Shown: one piece after another, positions 1 through 10,031 of the stretch | How positions within the stretch are numbered: position 1 is the first letter of the stretch | Layout: each line of letters begins with the position of its first letter | NCBI RefSeq assembly: GCF_014137945.1 | Contig: NZ_JACGWX010000004.1 | Location: 124,001-188,000 of the forward strand | Direction of reading: 5' to 3' | Source: Microcella alkalica | GTDB taxonomy: Bacteria > Actinomycetota > Actinomycetes > Actinomycetales > Microbacteriaceae | Length of the DNA stretch: 64,000 nucleotides | The notes under the pieces: model-generated | Told to the model about the DNA's origin: nothing | What the model saw: the letters and a program-made list of their open reading frames with translations, nothing else | Database searches by the model: none | Program-made: the position numbers and the translations under genes

Positions 1-923
1 GCCGCGATCAGCTCTGCGAGCTCGTGGACCCCGGCACGCGCATCACTACGCTCACGGAAGACGCTTCGGCCGAGCTCGGCCTGCGCGTTGACACCGTCGT
101 GATCGCCGGCGCGGGCGACGGTCAGTGCGCCGGGCTCGGGGCAGGGGTCACCGAAGCGGGGCGCGCTTACCTCAACCTCGGCACCGGACTCATCGCGGGC
201 ATCGTGAGCGAGAGCTACGCGCCGAGCGCCGCGTACAGGGCGCTCACCGGCGCCGTCCCCGGCACCTTCGACTTCGAGCTCTTCATCGGCGCGGGCACCT
301 ACATGGTGACCTGGTTCGTCGACACGTTCCTCGAGCCGCCGGGCGTGGGTGGTAGCACGCCCGGCGGACTCGAGCTCCACTGGGAGCAGCAGGCGGCGAT
401 GATCGCGCCGGGCAGCGACGGACTCGTGGTGGTGCCGTACTGGAACGGCGCCATGACGCCGTACTGGGACGCCCGTGCGCGCGGCATCATGGTCGGCCTC
501 ACCGGCGCACACGGCCGCGCGCACATCTACCGCGCCATTCTCGAGGGCATCGCCTTCGAGCTGCGGCTGTGCGTCGAGCACGCCGAGGCCGGGCTCGACC
601 GCCCGGTCTCCGAGTTCGTGACGATGGGCGGCGGCTCGCGCAGCCCGTTCTGGTGCCAGTTGCTCGCCGACGTCCTCCAGCGCCCGATCGTCCTCGCGGG
701 CGAGGACGAGGCGACCTGCCTCGGCGCCGCCATGCTCGCCGCCGCCGGTGCCGGCATCCACGACGGCATCGAGGCCGCGTCGGCTGCGATGAGCGCACTC
801 GGCCGCCGCTTCGAGCCGGATGCATCGGCCCCGGCGATCTTCAACGGCCTCTACGCAGGCTACCGCGCCGTGTATCCCGCGCTCGCCCCGGTCTTCCCCA
901 CTCTCGGCGGGGTCGCCGCATGA
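1..923 (+). CDS. FGGY-family carbohydrate kinase, C-terminal part (5' end outside window)
   Basis: The reading frame is open from the window edge, so the GTG at 24 is internal and the gene starts upstream. The 300 or so visible residues are the C-terminal half of an FGGY sugar kinase, with the glycine-rich GDGQCAGLGAG loop, the GGGSRSPFWCQLLAD segment and the EATCLGAAMLAA helix that form the ATP-binding lobe. The family phosphorylates ketoses or polyols such as xylulose. The stop codon overlaps the next start (ATGA), so the two genes are translationally coupled. The substrate cannot be told without the N-terminal sugar-binding half. A xylulokinase-like role is an inference from the aldolase and phosphatase genes downstream. 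Confidence 0.88.
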   Translation, partial: RDQLCELVDPGTRITTLTEDASAELGLRVDTVVIAGAGDGQCAGLGAGVTEAGRAYLNLGTGLIAGIVSESYAPSAAYRALTGAVPGTFDFELFIGAGTYMVTWFVDTFLEPPGVGGSTPGGLELHWEQQAAMIAPGSDGLVVVPYWNGAMTPYWDARARGIMVGLTGAHGRAHIYRAILEGIAFELRLCVEHAEAGLDRPVSEFVTMGGGSRSPFWCQLLADVLQRPIVLAGEDEATCLGAAMLAAAGAGIHDGIEAASAAMSALGRRFEPDASAPAIFNGLYAGYRAVYPALAPVFPTLGGVAA

Positions 924-1783
924 ACGCCATCTCCGTAGCGGAAGTCGCGGTGCGGCTGAGCTCGCCCTCGCGCTTCTACAGCGCCTATCTCTTCGATCTC
1001 GACGGCACCATCTACCTGGGCGACGAGCTGCTCCCCGGAGCGCGTGAGCTGCTCGCGGCGCTGCGGTCCCGCGGCGCGCGCACGGTGTTCCTCTCCAACA
1101 ACCCGACCAAGGATCCGGCGATGTACGTCGAGAAGCTCCGGCGCCTCGGCATCCAGGCCGAGCTCGGCGATGTCGTCAACACGGTCGTCTCGACGGTCGG
1201 CTGGCTCACGCGGAACCACCCGGGTGCGACGGTGTTCGCGATCGCGGAGGAGCCGCTCGTCCGCGCGCTGCGCGAGGCGGGCATCCGCATCTCGGAGGAT
1301 CCGGCCGAGATCGACATCGTCATCGCGAGCTACGACCGCGCGTTCGACTACCGCAAGCTCCAGATCGCGTTCGACGCCATCTGGCAGAACAAGCGCGCGC
1401 AGCTCATCACGACCAACCCCGACCGGTACTGCCCGTTCCCGGGCGGTCGCGGCGAGCCCGACGCCGCAGGCATCGTCGCCGCGATCGAGGCGACCACGGG
1501 CATCACGTGCTCGGCCAACATGGGCAAGCCCGACCGCATCATGATCGACACCGTCCTCGCCACCCTCGGCGTGCCAGTCGAGGACGCGATCATGGTCGGC
1601 GACCGCCTCGGCACCGACGTGCGCATGGCCGTCACCGCGGGCATGAACTCGGCGCTCGTGCTCACGGGCGACAGCACGCTGCACGACGTGCAGGCGACGC
1701 CCTCCGCCGAGCGCCCCACTTTCGTGCTCGACCGCATCGACCGCCTCCTCCCCGAAGGGACGAGCCCGTGCGGCAACGACTGA
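920..1783 (+). CDS. HAD-superfamily phosphatase, NagD/AraL type
   Basis: This 287-residue protein carries the HAD nucleophile motif FDLDGT with D26 and D28, the LSNNPTK segment typical of the NagD branch (motif II Ser), a GKPD lysine motif, and the acidic motif MVGDRLGTD near the C terminus. The family hydrolyses sugar phosphates or nucleotide monophosphates. The start ATG overlaps the kinase stop. Its place between a sugar kinase and a dehydrogenase/aldolase set suggests it removes phosphate from a pathway intermediate or repairs a dead-end sugar phosphate. The true substrate cannot be read from the sequence. Confidence 0.88.
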   Translation: MNAISVAEVAVRLSSPSRFYSAYLFDLDGTIYLGDELLPGARELLAALRSRGARTVFLSNNPTKDPAMYVEKLRRLGIQAELGDVVNTVVSTVGWLTRNHPGATVFAIAEEPLVRALREAGIRISEDPAEIDIVIASYDRAFDYRKLQIAFDAIWQNKRAQLITTNPDRYCPFPGGRGEPDAAGIVAAIEATTGITCSANMGKPDRIMIDTVLATLGVPVEDAIMVGDRLGTDVRMAVTAGMNSALVLTGDSTLHDVQATPSAERPTFVLDRIDRLLPEGTSPCGND

Positions 1784-1835
1784 CCCTCATCCACCTGATC
1801 CCAGCCGGCGAGAGCGTCGGAGAAAGGGGGTTCCC

Positions 1836-2819
1836 ATGGAAACCCTGAGCATCGACACGTTGCTCGAGATGCAGCGGCGCATGCTGCGCATCCGCGCCTT
1901 CGACGAGCGCGCCTCGAAGATGGTCAAGCGCGGCCACATCCCCGGCACGGTGCACACGAGCATCGGCCAGGAGGCGCAGGTCGTCGGCGCCACGATGGCT
2001 CTGAGCCCCGGCGACTACACGACCGGCAACCACCGCAGCCACGGCCACCCCATCGGCATGGGCTCGCCCCTCGGCCCGCTCATGGCCGAGCTCGTGGGCA
2101 AGGCCACGGGCGTCTGCAAGGGCAAGGGCGGCTCGCTCCACCTGGCCGACTTCGCGGTCGGCAGCCTCGGAGAGTCGGGCATCGTCGGGTCGAGCATCCC
2201 GATCGCCATGGGGGCCGCTCTCAGCGCGAGCGTCCGCGGCACCGAGCAGGTCGCCCTCGCGTTCTTCGGCGACGGCGCCGCCAACCAGGGCGTGCTCTAC
2301 GAGTCGATGAACCTCTCGGGCGTGTGGAACCTGCCCGTGATCTTCCTGTGCGAGAACAACCAGTACGCGCTCAGCACTCCCGCGCACACGGTGACGTCCG
2401 GCGTCATCGCCGACCGCGCCGCCGGCTTCGGGATGCCCGGCATCCGCGTCGAGGACGGCCAGGACGTCCTCGCCGTCCACGACGCCGTGTCGACCGCGGT
2501 CGCGCGGGCGCGCGCCGGCGAAGGCCCCTCGCTCATCGAGGTCGTCACCTACCGCTACAACGAGCACTCCGAGGGCCTGCGGCTGGGCACCGACTACCGC
2601 CCGGCCGACGAGCGCGAGGCGTGGCTCAAGAAGGACCCGATCCAGCTGTTCCGCGAGCACCTGCGGTCGCAGGGCGTCTCGGCCGACGAGCTCGACGCCA
2701 TGGAGGCGGAGGTGCTCGCCGAGGTCGATGAGGCGGTGGCCTTCACCGACGCGAGCCCCTACCCCGATCCCTCGGTCGCGTTCGACGACCTCTACACCGA
2801 TACGGAGTACGCAGCATGA
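1836..2819 (+). CDS. TPP-dependent dehydrogenase E1 component, alpha subunit (pyruvate/acetoin type)
   Basis: At 327 residues it has the length of a PdhA/AcoA-type alpha subunit. The thiamine-diphosphate motif is clear: GDGAANQG, then NN about 25 residues later. The start ATG follows a strong ribosome binding site (gagaaagggg). E1 decarboxylates a 2-oxo acid, or cleaves acetoin, and passes the acyl group to a lipoyl domain. The alpha stop overlaps the beta start by ATGA. Because a class II aldolase lies in the same operon, an acetoin-type or small-ketone substrate is as plausible as pyruvate. Confidence 0.9.
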   Translation: METLSIDTLLEMQRRMLRIRAFDERASKMVKRGHIPGTVHTSIGQEAQVVGATMALSPGDYTTGNHRSHGHPIGMGSPLGPLMAELVGKATGVCKGKGGSLHLADFAVGSLGESGIVGSSIPIAMGAALSASVRGTEQVALAFFGDGAANQGVLYESMNLSGVWNLPVIFLCENNQYALSTPAHTVTSGVIADRAAGFGMPGIRVEDGQDVLAVHDAVSTAVARARAGEGPSLIEVVTYRYNEHSEGLRLGTDYRPADEREAWLKKDPIQLFREHLRSQGVSADELDAMEAEVLAEVDEAVAFTDASPYPDPSVAFDDLYTDTEYAA

Positions 2820-3862
2820 CCGTCATGAGCTTCCTCGGCGCGATCGGCGCCGCACAGCGCGAGGCGATGGACGCCGACGAGCGCGTGATCATCTTCGGCG
2901 AGGACGTCGAGGCGAACGTCTACGGCACCACCGGTGCGGGCAAGACGCGCTCCGACAAGGGGGACTTCCTGCAGATGTACGGCCGCAACCGCATCCGCAA
3001 CACTCCCATCTCGGAGGAGAGCATGGTGGGTGCCGCCGCGGGCGCCGCGATGACGGGCCTGCGCCCGATCGTCGACCTGTCGTACTCGTCGTTCCTGTAC
3101 ATGGCGATGGACCAGTTCGTGAACCAGGTCGCCAAGAACCGCTACATGTTCGGCGGCCAGGCCTCGATGCCGGTGGTCTTCCGCTCGGCGATGTTCTACG
3201 GCCTCAACACCGGAGCCCACCACTCCGACCGTCCGTACCCGATGTTCATGAACGTGCCGGGCCTCAAGATCATCGCGCCGGCAACGCCGACCGATGCCAA
3301 GGGCCTGCTGCGCTCCGCGATCGACTCGGACGACCCCGTGCTGACCTTCGAGGCGTGCCTGCTCTGGGGCAGCAAGGAGGACGTGCCGGAGGAGGAGTTC
3401 TGGATCCCGCTCGGTGAGGCGCGCACTGCTCGCGAGGGCACCGACGTCACAGTCGTCGCCATCTCGAGCTCGGTGCCCGAGGCCGTCGCGGCCGCCGAGG
3501 CGCTCGCCGCCTCGGAGGGCGTCTCGGTCGAGGTCATCGACCCGCGCACGCTCGTGCCTCTCGACCGCGACGCGATCCTGCGCTCGGTGCACAAGACCGG
3601 TCGGCTCGTCGTCGCCGAGCCCGCGCACCGTACCTGCGGCGCGGCTGCCGAGATCAGCGCCCACGTCGTCGAGGAGGCGTTCGGAGTGCTCAAGGCTCCG
3701 ATCGTGCGCGTGACGGCACCCGACATGCAGATCCCGTTCAGCACGGCGCTCGAGAAGCAGATGTACCCCACCCGCCACACCATAGAGGCCGCCATCCGGC
3801 GCGTCCTCGACCTCCCCGCCTCCGCCGAGGCGACCGAGCTCGCGTCCGCGAGCGCGCAGTAA
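2816..3862 (+). CDS. TPP-dependent dehydrogenase E1 component, beta subunit
   Basis: The 348-residue product is a transketolase-type beta subunit with an N-terminal pyrimidine-binding domain (FGEDVE, then EESMVGAAAGAAMTGLRPI) and a C-terminal transketolase_C domain (EVIDPRTLVPLD, then VVAEPAHRTCGAAAEI). It forms the alpha2beta2 E1 with the preceding gene, to which it is coupled by a 4-nt overlap. A 25-nt gap with a purine-rich site (agaaagagaagaag) leads to the lipoyl-domain gene. The C-terminal tail after residue 330 is Ala/Glu-rich and probably disordered. Confidence 0.9.
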   Translation: MTVMSFLGAIGAAQREAMDADERVIIFGEDVEANVYGTTGAGKTRSDKGDFLQMYGRNRIRNTPISEESMVGAAAGAAMTGLRPIVDLSYSSFLYMAMDQFVNQVAKNRYMFGGQASMPVVFRSAMFYGLNTGAHHSDRPYPMFMNVPGLKIIAPATPTDAKGLLRSAIDSDDPVLTFEACLLWGSKEDVPEEEFWIPLGEARTAREGTDVTVVAISSSVPEAVAAAEALAASEGVSVEVIDPRTLVPLDRDAILRSVHKTGRLVVAEPAHRTCGAAAEISAHVVEEAFGVLKAPIVRVTAPDMQIPFSTALEKQMYPTRHTIEAAIRRVLDLPASAEATELASASAQ

Positions 3863-3887
3863 GCAGAGCACAGAAAGAGAAGAAGAG

Positions 3888-4133
3888 ATGGCACGAGTAG
3901 AGGTTCTGCTCCCTCAGTGGGGCATGGGCATGAGCGAGGGCGCGATCGTCGAGTGGCTCAAGAGCGTCGGCGACCGCGTCACCGAGGACGAGCCGCTCGC
4001 CGAGGTCGAGGCCGAGAAGGTCGAGGAGACGCTGGAGTCGCCCGCGACCGGCACGCTCGTTGAGATCCTCGTCCCCGCCGGGGGAGACCCCGTCGAGGTC
4101 CGCACGGTCGTCGCCGTCATCGAGACCGACTGA
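3888..4133 (+). CDS. stand-alone lipoyl (biotinyl)-carrier domain protein
   Basis: The whole 81-residue protein is one lipoyl domain: LLPQWGMGMSEG at the N terminus, GDRVTEDEPLAEVEAEK in the middle with K44 as the expected lipoylation site, and the second half-repeat ending in AVIETD. In ordinary E2 proteins this domain is fused to the acyltransferase core. Here the core is a separate gene beginning at 5062. The free domain would shuttle acyl groups between E1 and E2. The lipoate-ligase-like gene at the end of the operon is the natural partner to modify it. Confidence 0.9.
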   Translation: MARVEVLLPQWGMGMSEGAIVEWLKSVGDRVTEDEPLAEVEAEKVEETLESPATGTLVEILVPAGGDPVEVRTVVAVIETD

Positions 4134-4195
4134 TCGCACAACGGAACCCGCCGGTGAAGGCCGACCGGCATCCCCTCATCGAAAGGACGACCCCT

Positions 4196-5065
4196 ATGTC
4201 AGCGGTCACCCCTCGCGAGATCGTGCTGGCCGCCCAGGCGGGCGGCTACGCGGTCGGCGCGTTCAACATGCACAACCCCGAGACGACGCAGGCGCTCATC
4301 CAGGCGGCGCAGCTCGCGGAGGCGCCCGTGTTCCTGCAGATCGGCCGCGCGATCGTGCCGCACCTCGGTCTCGCCGAGGCGTACCGCATGGTGCGCCACG
4401 AGCTCGACCGCTCGGGGCTGCAGGCGCCCATCCACCTCGATCACGGCACCTACGACGAGGTCTTCGAGGCGATCCGGCTCGGGTTCGACTCGATCATGTT
4501 CGACGGCTCGCACATGCCGTTCGAGGAGAACGTCGCCGCGACCAAGCACGTCGTGACCGTGGCGCACTCGTTCGGCATCCCCGTCGAGGCCGAGCTCGGC
4601 AGCATCCCCGATGCGAGCGACTCGATCGACTGGGAGTCGCACTACACGAAGGTCGACGAGGCAGATCGCTTCGTCGCCGAGACGGGGGTCGACTTCCTCG
4701 CGATCTCGGCGGGGGTCATGCACGGCGTCCCCGACCTCGAACCGAAGCCGCTCGCGATCGAGCTCATCGAGCGCATTCGCGACGTCACGAACGTGCCGCT
4801 CGTGCTCCACGGTGCGTCGGGTGTGCCGGCGGACGAGCTGCGCCAGGCGACCGCCGCTGGCGTGCACAAGTTCAACGCCGACACCGACCTCCGCCACGCG
4901 TTCCGCCGCGGTCTCGAGCAGGTGTTCGCCCAGGGAGACCGCCAACTGGAGGAGGCCATGGCCGAGGGCCGCCGTCAGATGATCGAGGCGACGATGGAGA
5001 AGATGCGCGAGTTCGGCGCCGCCGGTCGAGCGCGTCGCCCTGCCCCCGAGATGGCCGCGGTATGA
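4196..5065 (+). CDS. class II fructose/tagatose-bisphosphate-type aldolase
   Basis: This 289-residue zinc aldolase of the GatY/KbaY/Fba branch has the catalytic Asp and a zinc His in HLDHG (D82, H83), further zinc histidines H176 and H205 (LHGASG), and the phosphate-binding NADTDLR motif. ATG 4196 is chosen because GAAAGGA lies just before it. The enzyme would split a ketose (bis)phosphate into dihydroxyacetone phosphate and an aldehyde. The position inside a 2-oxo-acid-dehydrogenase operon is unusual and suggests that the aldehyde or its oxidation product feeds the E1/E2 complex. The end overlaps the E2 start (ATGA). Confidence 0.92.
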   Translation: MSAVTPREIVLAAQAGGYAVGAFNMHNPETTQALIQAAQLAEAPVFLQIGRAIVPHLGLAEAYRMVRHELDRSGLQAPIHLDHGTYDEVFEAIRLGFDSIMFDGSHMPFEENVAATKHVVTVAHSFGIPVEAELGSIPDASDSIDWESHYTKVDEADRFVAETGVDFLAISAGVMHGVPDLEPKPLAIELIERIRDVTNVPLVLHGASGVPADELRQATAAGVHKFNADTDLRHAFRRGLEQVFAQGDRQLEEAMAEGRRQMIEATMEKMREFGAAGRARRPAPEMAAV

Positions 5066-5736
5066 GTGCCGCGGTCGAGTTCGAGGAGGGCGTGACCACG
5101 CCGCTCACGGGCATCCGCCGCACCGCCGCGCGGCACATGGTGAAGGCGTGGGCGGCACCCGTGTTCCACCTCACGGTCGAGGTCGACATGGGCGAGGCCG
5201 CGCGCGTCAAGGAGATCTCCCCGGGCGCGACCGTCACCGACGTGCTCGTGCGCGCTGCGGCCCGCGCGCTCGTGGCCGTTCCCGAGGTGAACGTCCTTGT
5301 GGGCGAGGATGCCGTGGTCGCCTTCGCGCGCGCCAACGTCGGCATCGCGGTCGCGACCGGGAAGGGACTCATGGTTCCCGTCGTGCATGGCGCCGACGCC
5401 CTGTCGATCGATGAGATCGCCGCTCGTCGCAGCGAGATCGTCGGTCGCGCCCGCGAGGGCGCCCTCACCCGGGACGACATCACCGGCGGAACCTTCACGA
5501 TCTCGAACCTCGGCATGATGGGCGTCGCGCGCTTCGACGCGATCGTCAACGTCCCGCAGGCCGCGATCCTCGCGGTCGGCGCGACGACCGACCGCTACGT
5601 GCTCCGCGACGGCGAGGCGCAGTGGCGCCCCATCGCCGACCTGACCCTCACGTGCGACCACCGCGCCCTCGACGGCGCGACGGGCGCGCGCTTTCTGAAC
5701 GCCCTCGCGGTGGAGCTCTCCGCTCCGCTCGGCTGA
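5062..5736 (+). CDS. E2 acyltransferase catalytic core without lipoyl or subunit-binding domain
   Basis: The 224-residue product is just the chloramphenicol-acetyltransferase-like catalytic domain of a 2-oxo acid dehydrogenase E2. It has the entry motif (TGIRRTAARHM), the TFTISNLGMMG segment, and the active site CDHRALDG with H200 and D204. Normal E2 proteins have 1-3 lipoyl domains and a peripheral-subunit-binding domain before this core, about 400-550 residues in all. Both are missing, and the only lipoyl domain in the operon is the separate 3888-4133 gene. No E3 gene is in the window, so E3 must come from elsewhere. Confidence 0.9.
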   Translation: MSAAVEFEEGVTTPLTGIRRTAARHMVKAWAAPVFHLTVEVDMGEAARVKEISPGATVTDVLVRAAARALVAVPEVNVLVGEDAVVAFARANVGIAVATGKGLMVPVVHGADALSIDEIAARRSEIVGRAREGALTRDDITGGTFTISNLGMMGVARFDAIVNVPQAAILAVGATTDRYVLRDGEAQWRPIADLTLTCDHRALDGATGARFLNALAVELSAPLG

Positions 5737-5744
5737 GGCGCAAC

Positions 5745-6578
5745 GTGACGACGACCACCGCACTCCGGGCCGCGGCGCGGGGATCTGATCGGGATCCCTC
5801 GACGGTCGTCGTCAACGGTCGGCTCGAGCAGTCGCCCGACCCCGGCTCGCTCCCTGCGCGAGCGAGCCGGGGCACCCTCCTCCTCCGAGACGACTCATCG
5901 CGTGGCGCCGTCACCGACCTCGCCGACTCGGTGCGGCTGCTGAGCGCCGTCGCGCAGTCGGGTGCCCACGACCGCGTCGTCCGGGTCTACCGCCCATGGC
6001 CGACCGTCGCGCTCACGCGCCGCGAGCGTCTCATGCCGGGCTTCGACGCCGCGTGCGTCGCCGCGCGCGCCCGCGGATTCGAGCCCGTCGTGCGCCCGAC
6101 CGGCGGCCGCGCGGTCGCCTATGACCCGAGCTGCCTAGTCGTGGACGTCGTCGATAGCGAGCGAAGCGGTCGCGGGGACGCCACGAGCGCCTTCGTCTCG
6201 ATCGGCGAGCGCTTCGTCGACGCTCTCATCGAGGTCGGCGTCGACGCGCGCCTCGGCCCGGTTCCGGACGAGTACTGCCCCGGCGACTACAGCGTCAACG
6301 CGCGCGGAGCGGTCAAGCTCGTCGGCACGGCCCAGCGCGTCGTCCGCGGCGCGCGGCTCGTGAGCGGGTCGCTGCCTCTCGGGTCCGTCGACGCTCTCGT
6401 CGAGGTCCTCACGGCGGTCAACGCGGCTCTCGACTTCGAATGGAACCCTGCGACCTTCGGCTCGGTCGCGCTCGAGGTGCCCGATGCCCGACCCGTCGAC
6501 GTCGAGGAGGCCATCATCGAGAGCCTGCTCCTCGGCGATGCGGTGCCCGCCACGCTCGTCGAGCTGCTCCGCCCCTGA
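5745..6578 (+). CDS. lipoate-protein ligase / lipoyl-octanoyl transferase family protein
   Basis: GTG 5745 lies 8 nt after the E2 stop. The 277-residue protein has the BPL/LplA/LipB fold signatures: RPTGGRAV (residues 117-124, lipoyl-AMP loop), a conserved lysine K191 in the VKLVGTAQR motif, and the RGARLVSGSL strand. It most likely attaches or transfers lipoyl or octanoyl groups to the small lipoyl protein of this operon. The first 45 residues are unlike the family and rich in Arg/Ser, so a later start is possible. Whether it is a ligase (LplA) or an amidotransferase (LipL/LipM type) cannot be settled here. Confidence 0.8.
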   Translation: MTTTTALRAAARGSDRDPSTVVVNGRLEQSPDPGSLPARASRGTLLLRDDSSRGAVTDLADSVRLLSAVAQSGAHDRVVRVYRPWPTVALTRRERLMPGFDAACVAARARGFEPVVRPTGGRAVAYDPSCLVVDVVDSERSGRGDATSAFVSIGERFVDALIEVGVDARLGPVPDEYCPGDYSVNARGAVKLVGTAQRVVRGARLVSGSLPLGSVDALVEVLTAVNAALDFEWNPATFGSVALEVPDARPVDVEEAIIESLLLGDAVPATLVELLRP

Positions 6579-6617
6579 CGCCCGGCGCACCTCTCGGCGC
6601 AGGCCGCCGACCGTGCG

Positions 6618-8129
6618 CTAGGGCCGCGGGCGCCTCGGCAGCGACCGCGTGGCGGCTACGGCGTCGGACCAGCCCTCGTAGAGCCACTCGCGCTCGTCGG
6701 CGCTCATCGTCGGCTCGAACACCCGGTCGCACGACCACCGGTCGGCGATGCTCTCGACGCTCCAGAGGCCCGCACCGGCACCGGCGAGATGCGCGACGCC
6801 GAGGGCGGTGCGCTCGAGCCCGTGCGGGCGCTCGACGGGGATCCCCAGGATGTCCGCCTGGAACTGGCACAGGACGTCGTTGACGACGGCTCCGCCGTCG
6901 ACGCGCAGCGACGGGATGCTCACCCCGCCCCGTAGCAGAGCGTCGACGTTGTCCCGTGTCTGGTACGCCATCGCCTCGATCGCCGCGCGAACTACGTGCG
7001 CCGAGGTCGACTCGAGCGTGAGACCGACGATCGTCGCGCGCGCGTTCCGATCCCAGTGCGGATCGCACAGACCGGCGAATGCGGGCACCATGTACACCCC
7101 GCCGTTGTCGGGCACGCTCGCCGCGAGCGACTCGGTCTGGGTGGCGTAGGAGAAGAGTCCCAGCTGGTCGCGCAGCCACTGGATGGTCTGCCCGCTATGG
7201 AAGACGACGCCCTCGGCCTCGTAGGTGATGCGGTCGCCGATGCCCCATGCGACGCTGCTCGACATGCCGTCGAGGATCCGCGGGCGACCGCCGACGTTCA
7301 CGGTGAGGACCCCTGCAGTGCCGAAGGTGTTCTTCGCCATGCCCTCAGCGATGCACGCCTGCCCGAAGAGCCCCGCCTGCTGGTCGCCGAGGATGGCGTG
7401 GACGGGGACGGGCCGCGGCGAGGAGCCCGGCAGGACGCTCTCGGCGAGGTCGCCGAACCACGCGTTGGAGGGGCGGACCTCCGGCATCAGCGAGACGGGG
7501 ATGCCGAGCATCCCGCACAGCTCCTCGTCCCACGTGGCCGTCTCGATGTCGAGAAGCGCGGTGCGCGAGGCGGAGCTGGCATCGGTCGCGTGCGACGCGC
7601 CTCCCGTGAGGTTCCAGAGCAGCCATGTGTCGACGGTGCCGACGGCGAGGAGACCGCGCTCTGCGTCCTCGCGCACGCCCGGCACGTTCTCCAGGAGCCA
7701 GGCGATCTTGCCGGCGGAGAAGTAGGAGTCGTTGCGAACGCCCGTGCGACGGCGGAACTCCTCGTCGAGCCCAGCCTCCGACCAGCGCCGCACGATGCCG
7801 TCGGTCTGCTTCGACATCCACATGATCGCGTTGTGCGCGGGGCGACCGGTCGCGCGGTTCCAGATCACGCACGATTCGCGGTGCGTCGTGAGTCCGACCG
7901 CAGCGACGTCGGCCGCCGTCGCGCCCGCTTTCGTCATCGTCTGCCCGATCGAGAACGCGAGAGCGCCCCACAGCTCCGCAGGGTCGAGCTCGACCCACTC
8001 CGGTCGTGGGAAGAGGGGCGTGATCGGCACCGACGACTCGGCGACGGTCGCGCCGTCGAGGTCGACGAGAACGGCGCGGGCGCTGCTCGACCCTTCGTCG
8101 AGTGCCAGGACGTAGCGTGGGCTCATCAT
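6618..8129 (-). CDS. glpK: glycerol kinase
   Basis: This 503-residue FGGY kinase makes sn-glycerol 3-phosphate from glycerol and ATP. Residues known to bind glycerol in E. coli GlpK are all present at nearly the same positions: R84-E85 (THRES), W104, Y136 (SYFSAGK) and D249-Q250 (GDQQ). The N-terminal phosphate loop is altered to DEGSSSARA from the common DQGTTSSRA, and the segment after W104 (MSKQTDG) is also divergent. The start is one of two adjacent ATG codons, with GAGAGG upstream. It lies 34 nt downstream of glpD on the same strand, so the two form an operon. Confidence 0.9.
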   Translation of the reverse strand: MMSPRYVLALDEGSSSARAVLVDLDGATVAESSVPITPLFPRPEWVELDPAELWGALAFSIGQTMTKAGATAADVAAVGLTTHRESCVIWNRATGRPAHNAIMWMSKQTDGIVRRWSEAGLDEEFRRRTGVRNDSYFSAGKIAWLLENVPGVREDAERGLLAVGTVDTWLLWNLTGGASHATDASSASRTALLDIETATWDEELCGMLGIPVSLMPEVRPSNAWFGDLAESVLPGSSPRPVPVHAILGDQQAGLFGQACIAEGMAKNTFGTAGVLTVNVGGRPRILDGMSSSVAWGIGDRITYEAEGVVFHSGQTIQWLRDQLGLFSYATQTESLAASVPDNGGVYMVPAFAGLCDPHWDRNARATIVGLTLESTSAHVVRAAIEAMAYQTRDNVDALLRGGVSIPSLRVDGGAVVNDVLCQFQADILGIPVERPHGLERTALGVAHLAGAGAGLWSVESIADRWSCDRVFEPTMSADEREWLYEGWSDAVAATRSLPRRPRP

Positions 8130-8163
8130 CGAACCTCTCGCGGCTGGGGAGTCGGTCACGTGG

Positions 8164-9801
<1,638 letters not shown>

Positions 9802-9868
9802 GCGGGCGGCTCCTCGTCGAGATCGCTGTCGAGTGCTCTGCACGTTTATGCAAGCATTGTATGAGCAT

Positions 9869-9882
9869 TCAGTTTCTACTGA
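9869..9882. promoter_or_regulatory. palindromic operator TCAGT-N4-ACTGA at the glpD promoter
   Basis: A perfect 5-bp inverted repeat with a 4-nt spacer touches the -10 hexamer of the glpD promoter and covers the likely transcription start. This is a typical position for a repressor. The cognate protein, perhaps a GlpR-like regulator, is not in the window. Confidence 0.45.
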
Positions 9883-9910
9883 TTCTAAGACCGCCGCCGG
9901 GCACTGTCAA
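9882..9910 (-). promoter_or_regulatory. sigma-70-type promoter of glpD-glpK (TTGACA, 17 bp, TAGAAT)
   Basis: On the minus strand TTGACA (9905-9910) and TAGAAT (9882-9887) are separated by exactly 17 bp, a near-perfect housekeeping promoter. It lies about 80 bp before the glpD start codon, and a palindrome overlaps its downstream edge. Confidence 0.75.
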
Positions 9911-10018
9911 CACGATCGACGCCGCCCAGCGCTCGTGCCGCGACCCCTCGTCGACATCCTCGCACCGGCCCGCGGAGGCGGGCACCTGCCGCCCGGCGAC
10001 CCGTCCAGACCGCGCGAG

Positions 10019-10024
10019 TACCGT
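10019..10024 (+). promoter_or_regulatory. -10 element of a leaderless promoter (TACCGT)
   Basis: The hexamer ends 7 nt before the ATG at 10032, and no Shine-Dalgarno sequence lies between them. This fits a transcript starting at the start codon. Confidence 0.45.
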
Positions 10025-10031
10025 GGAACCC

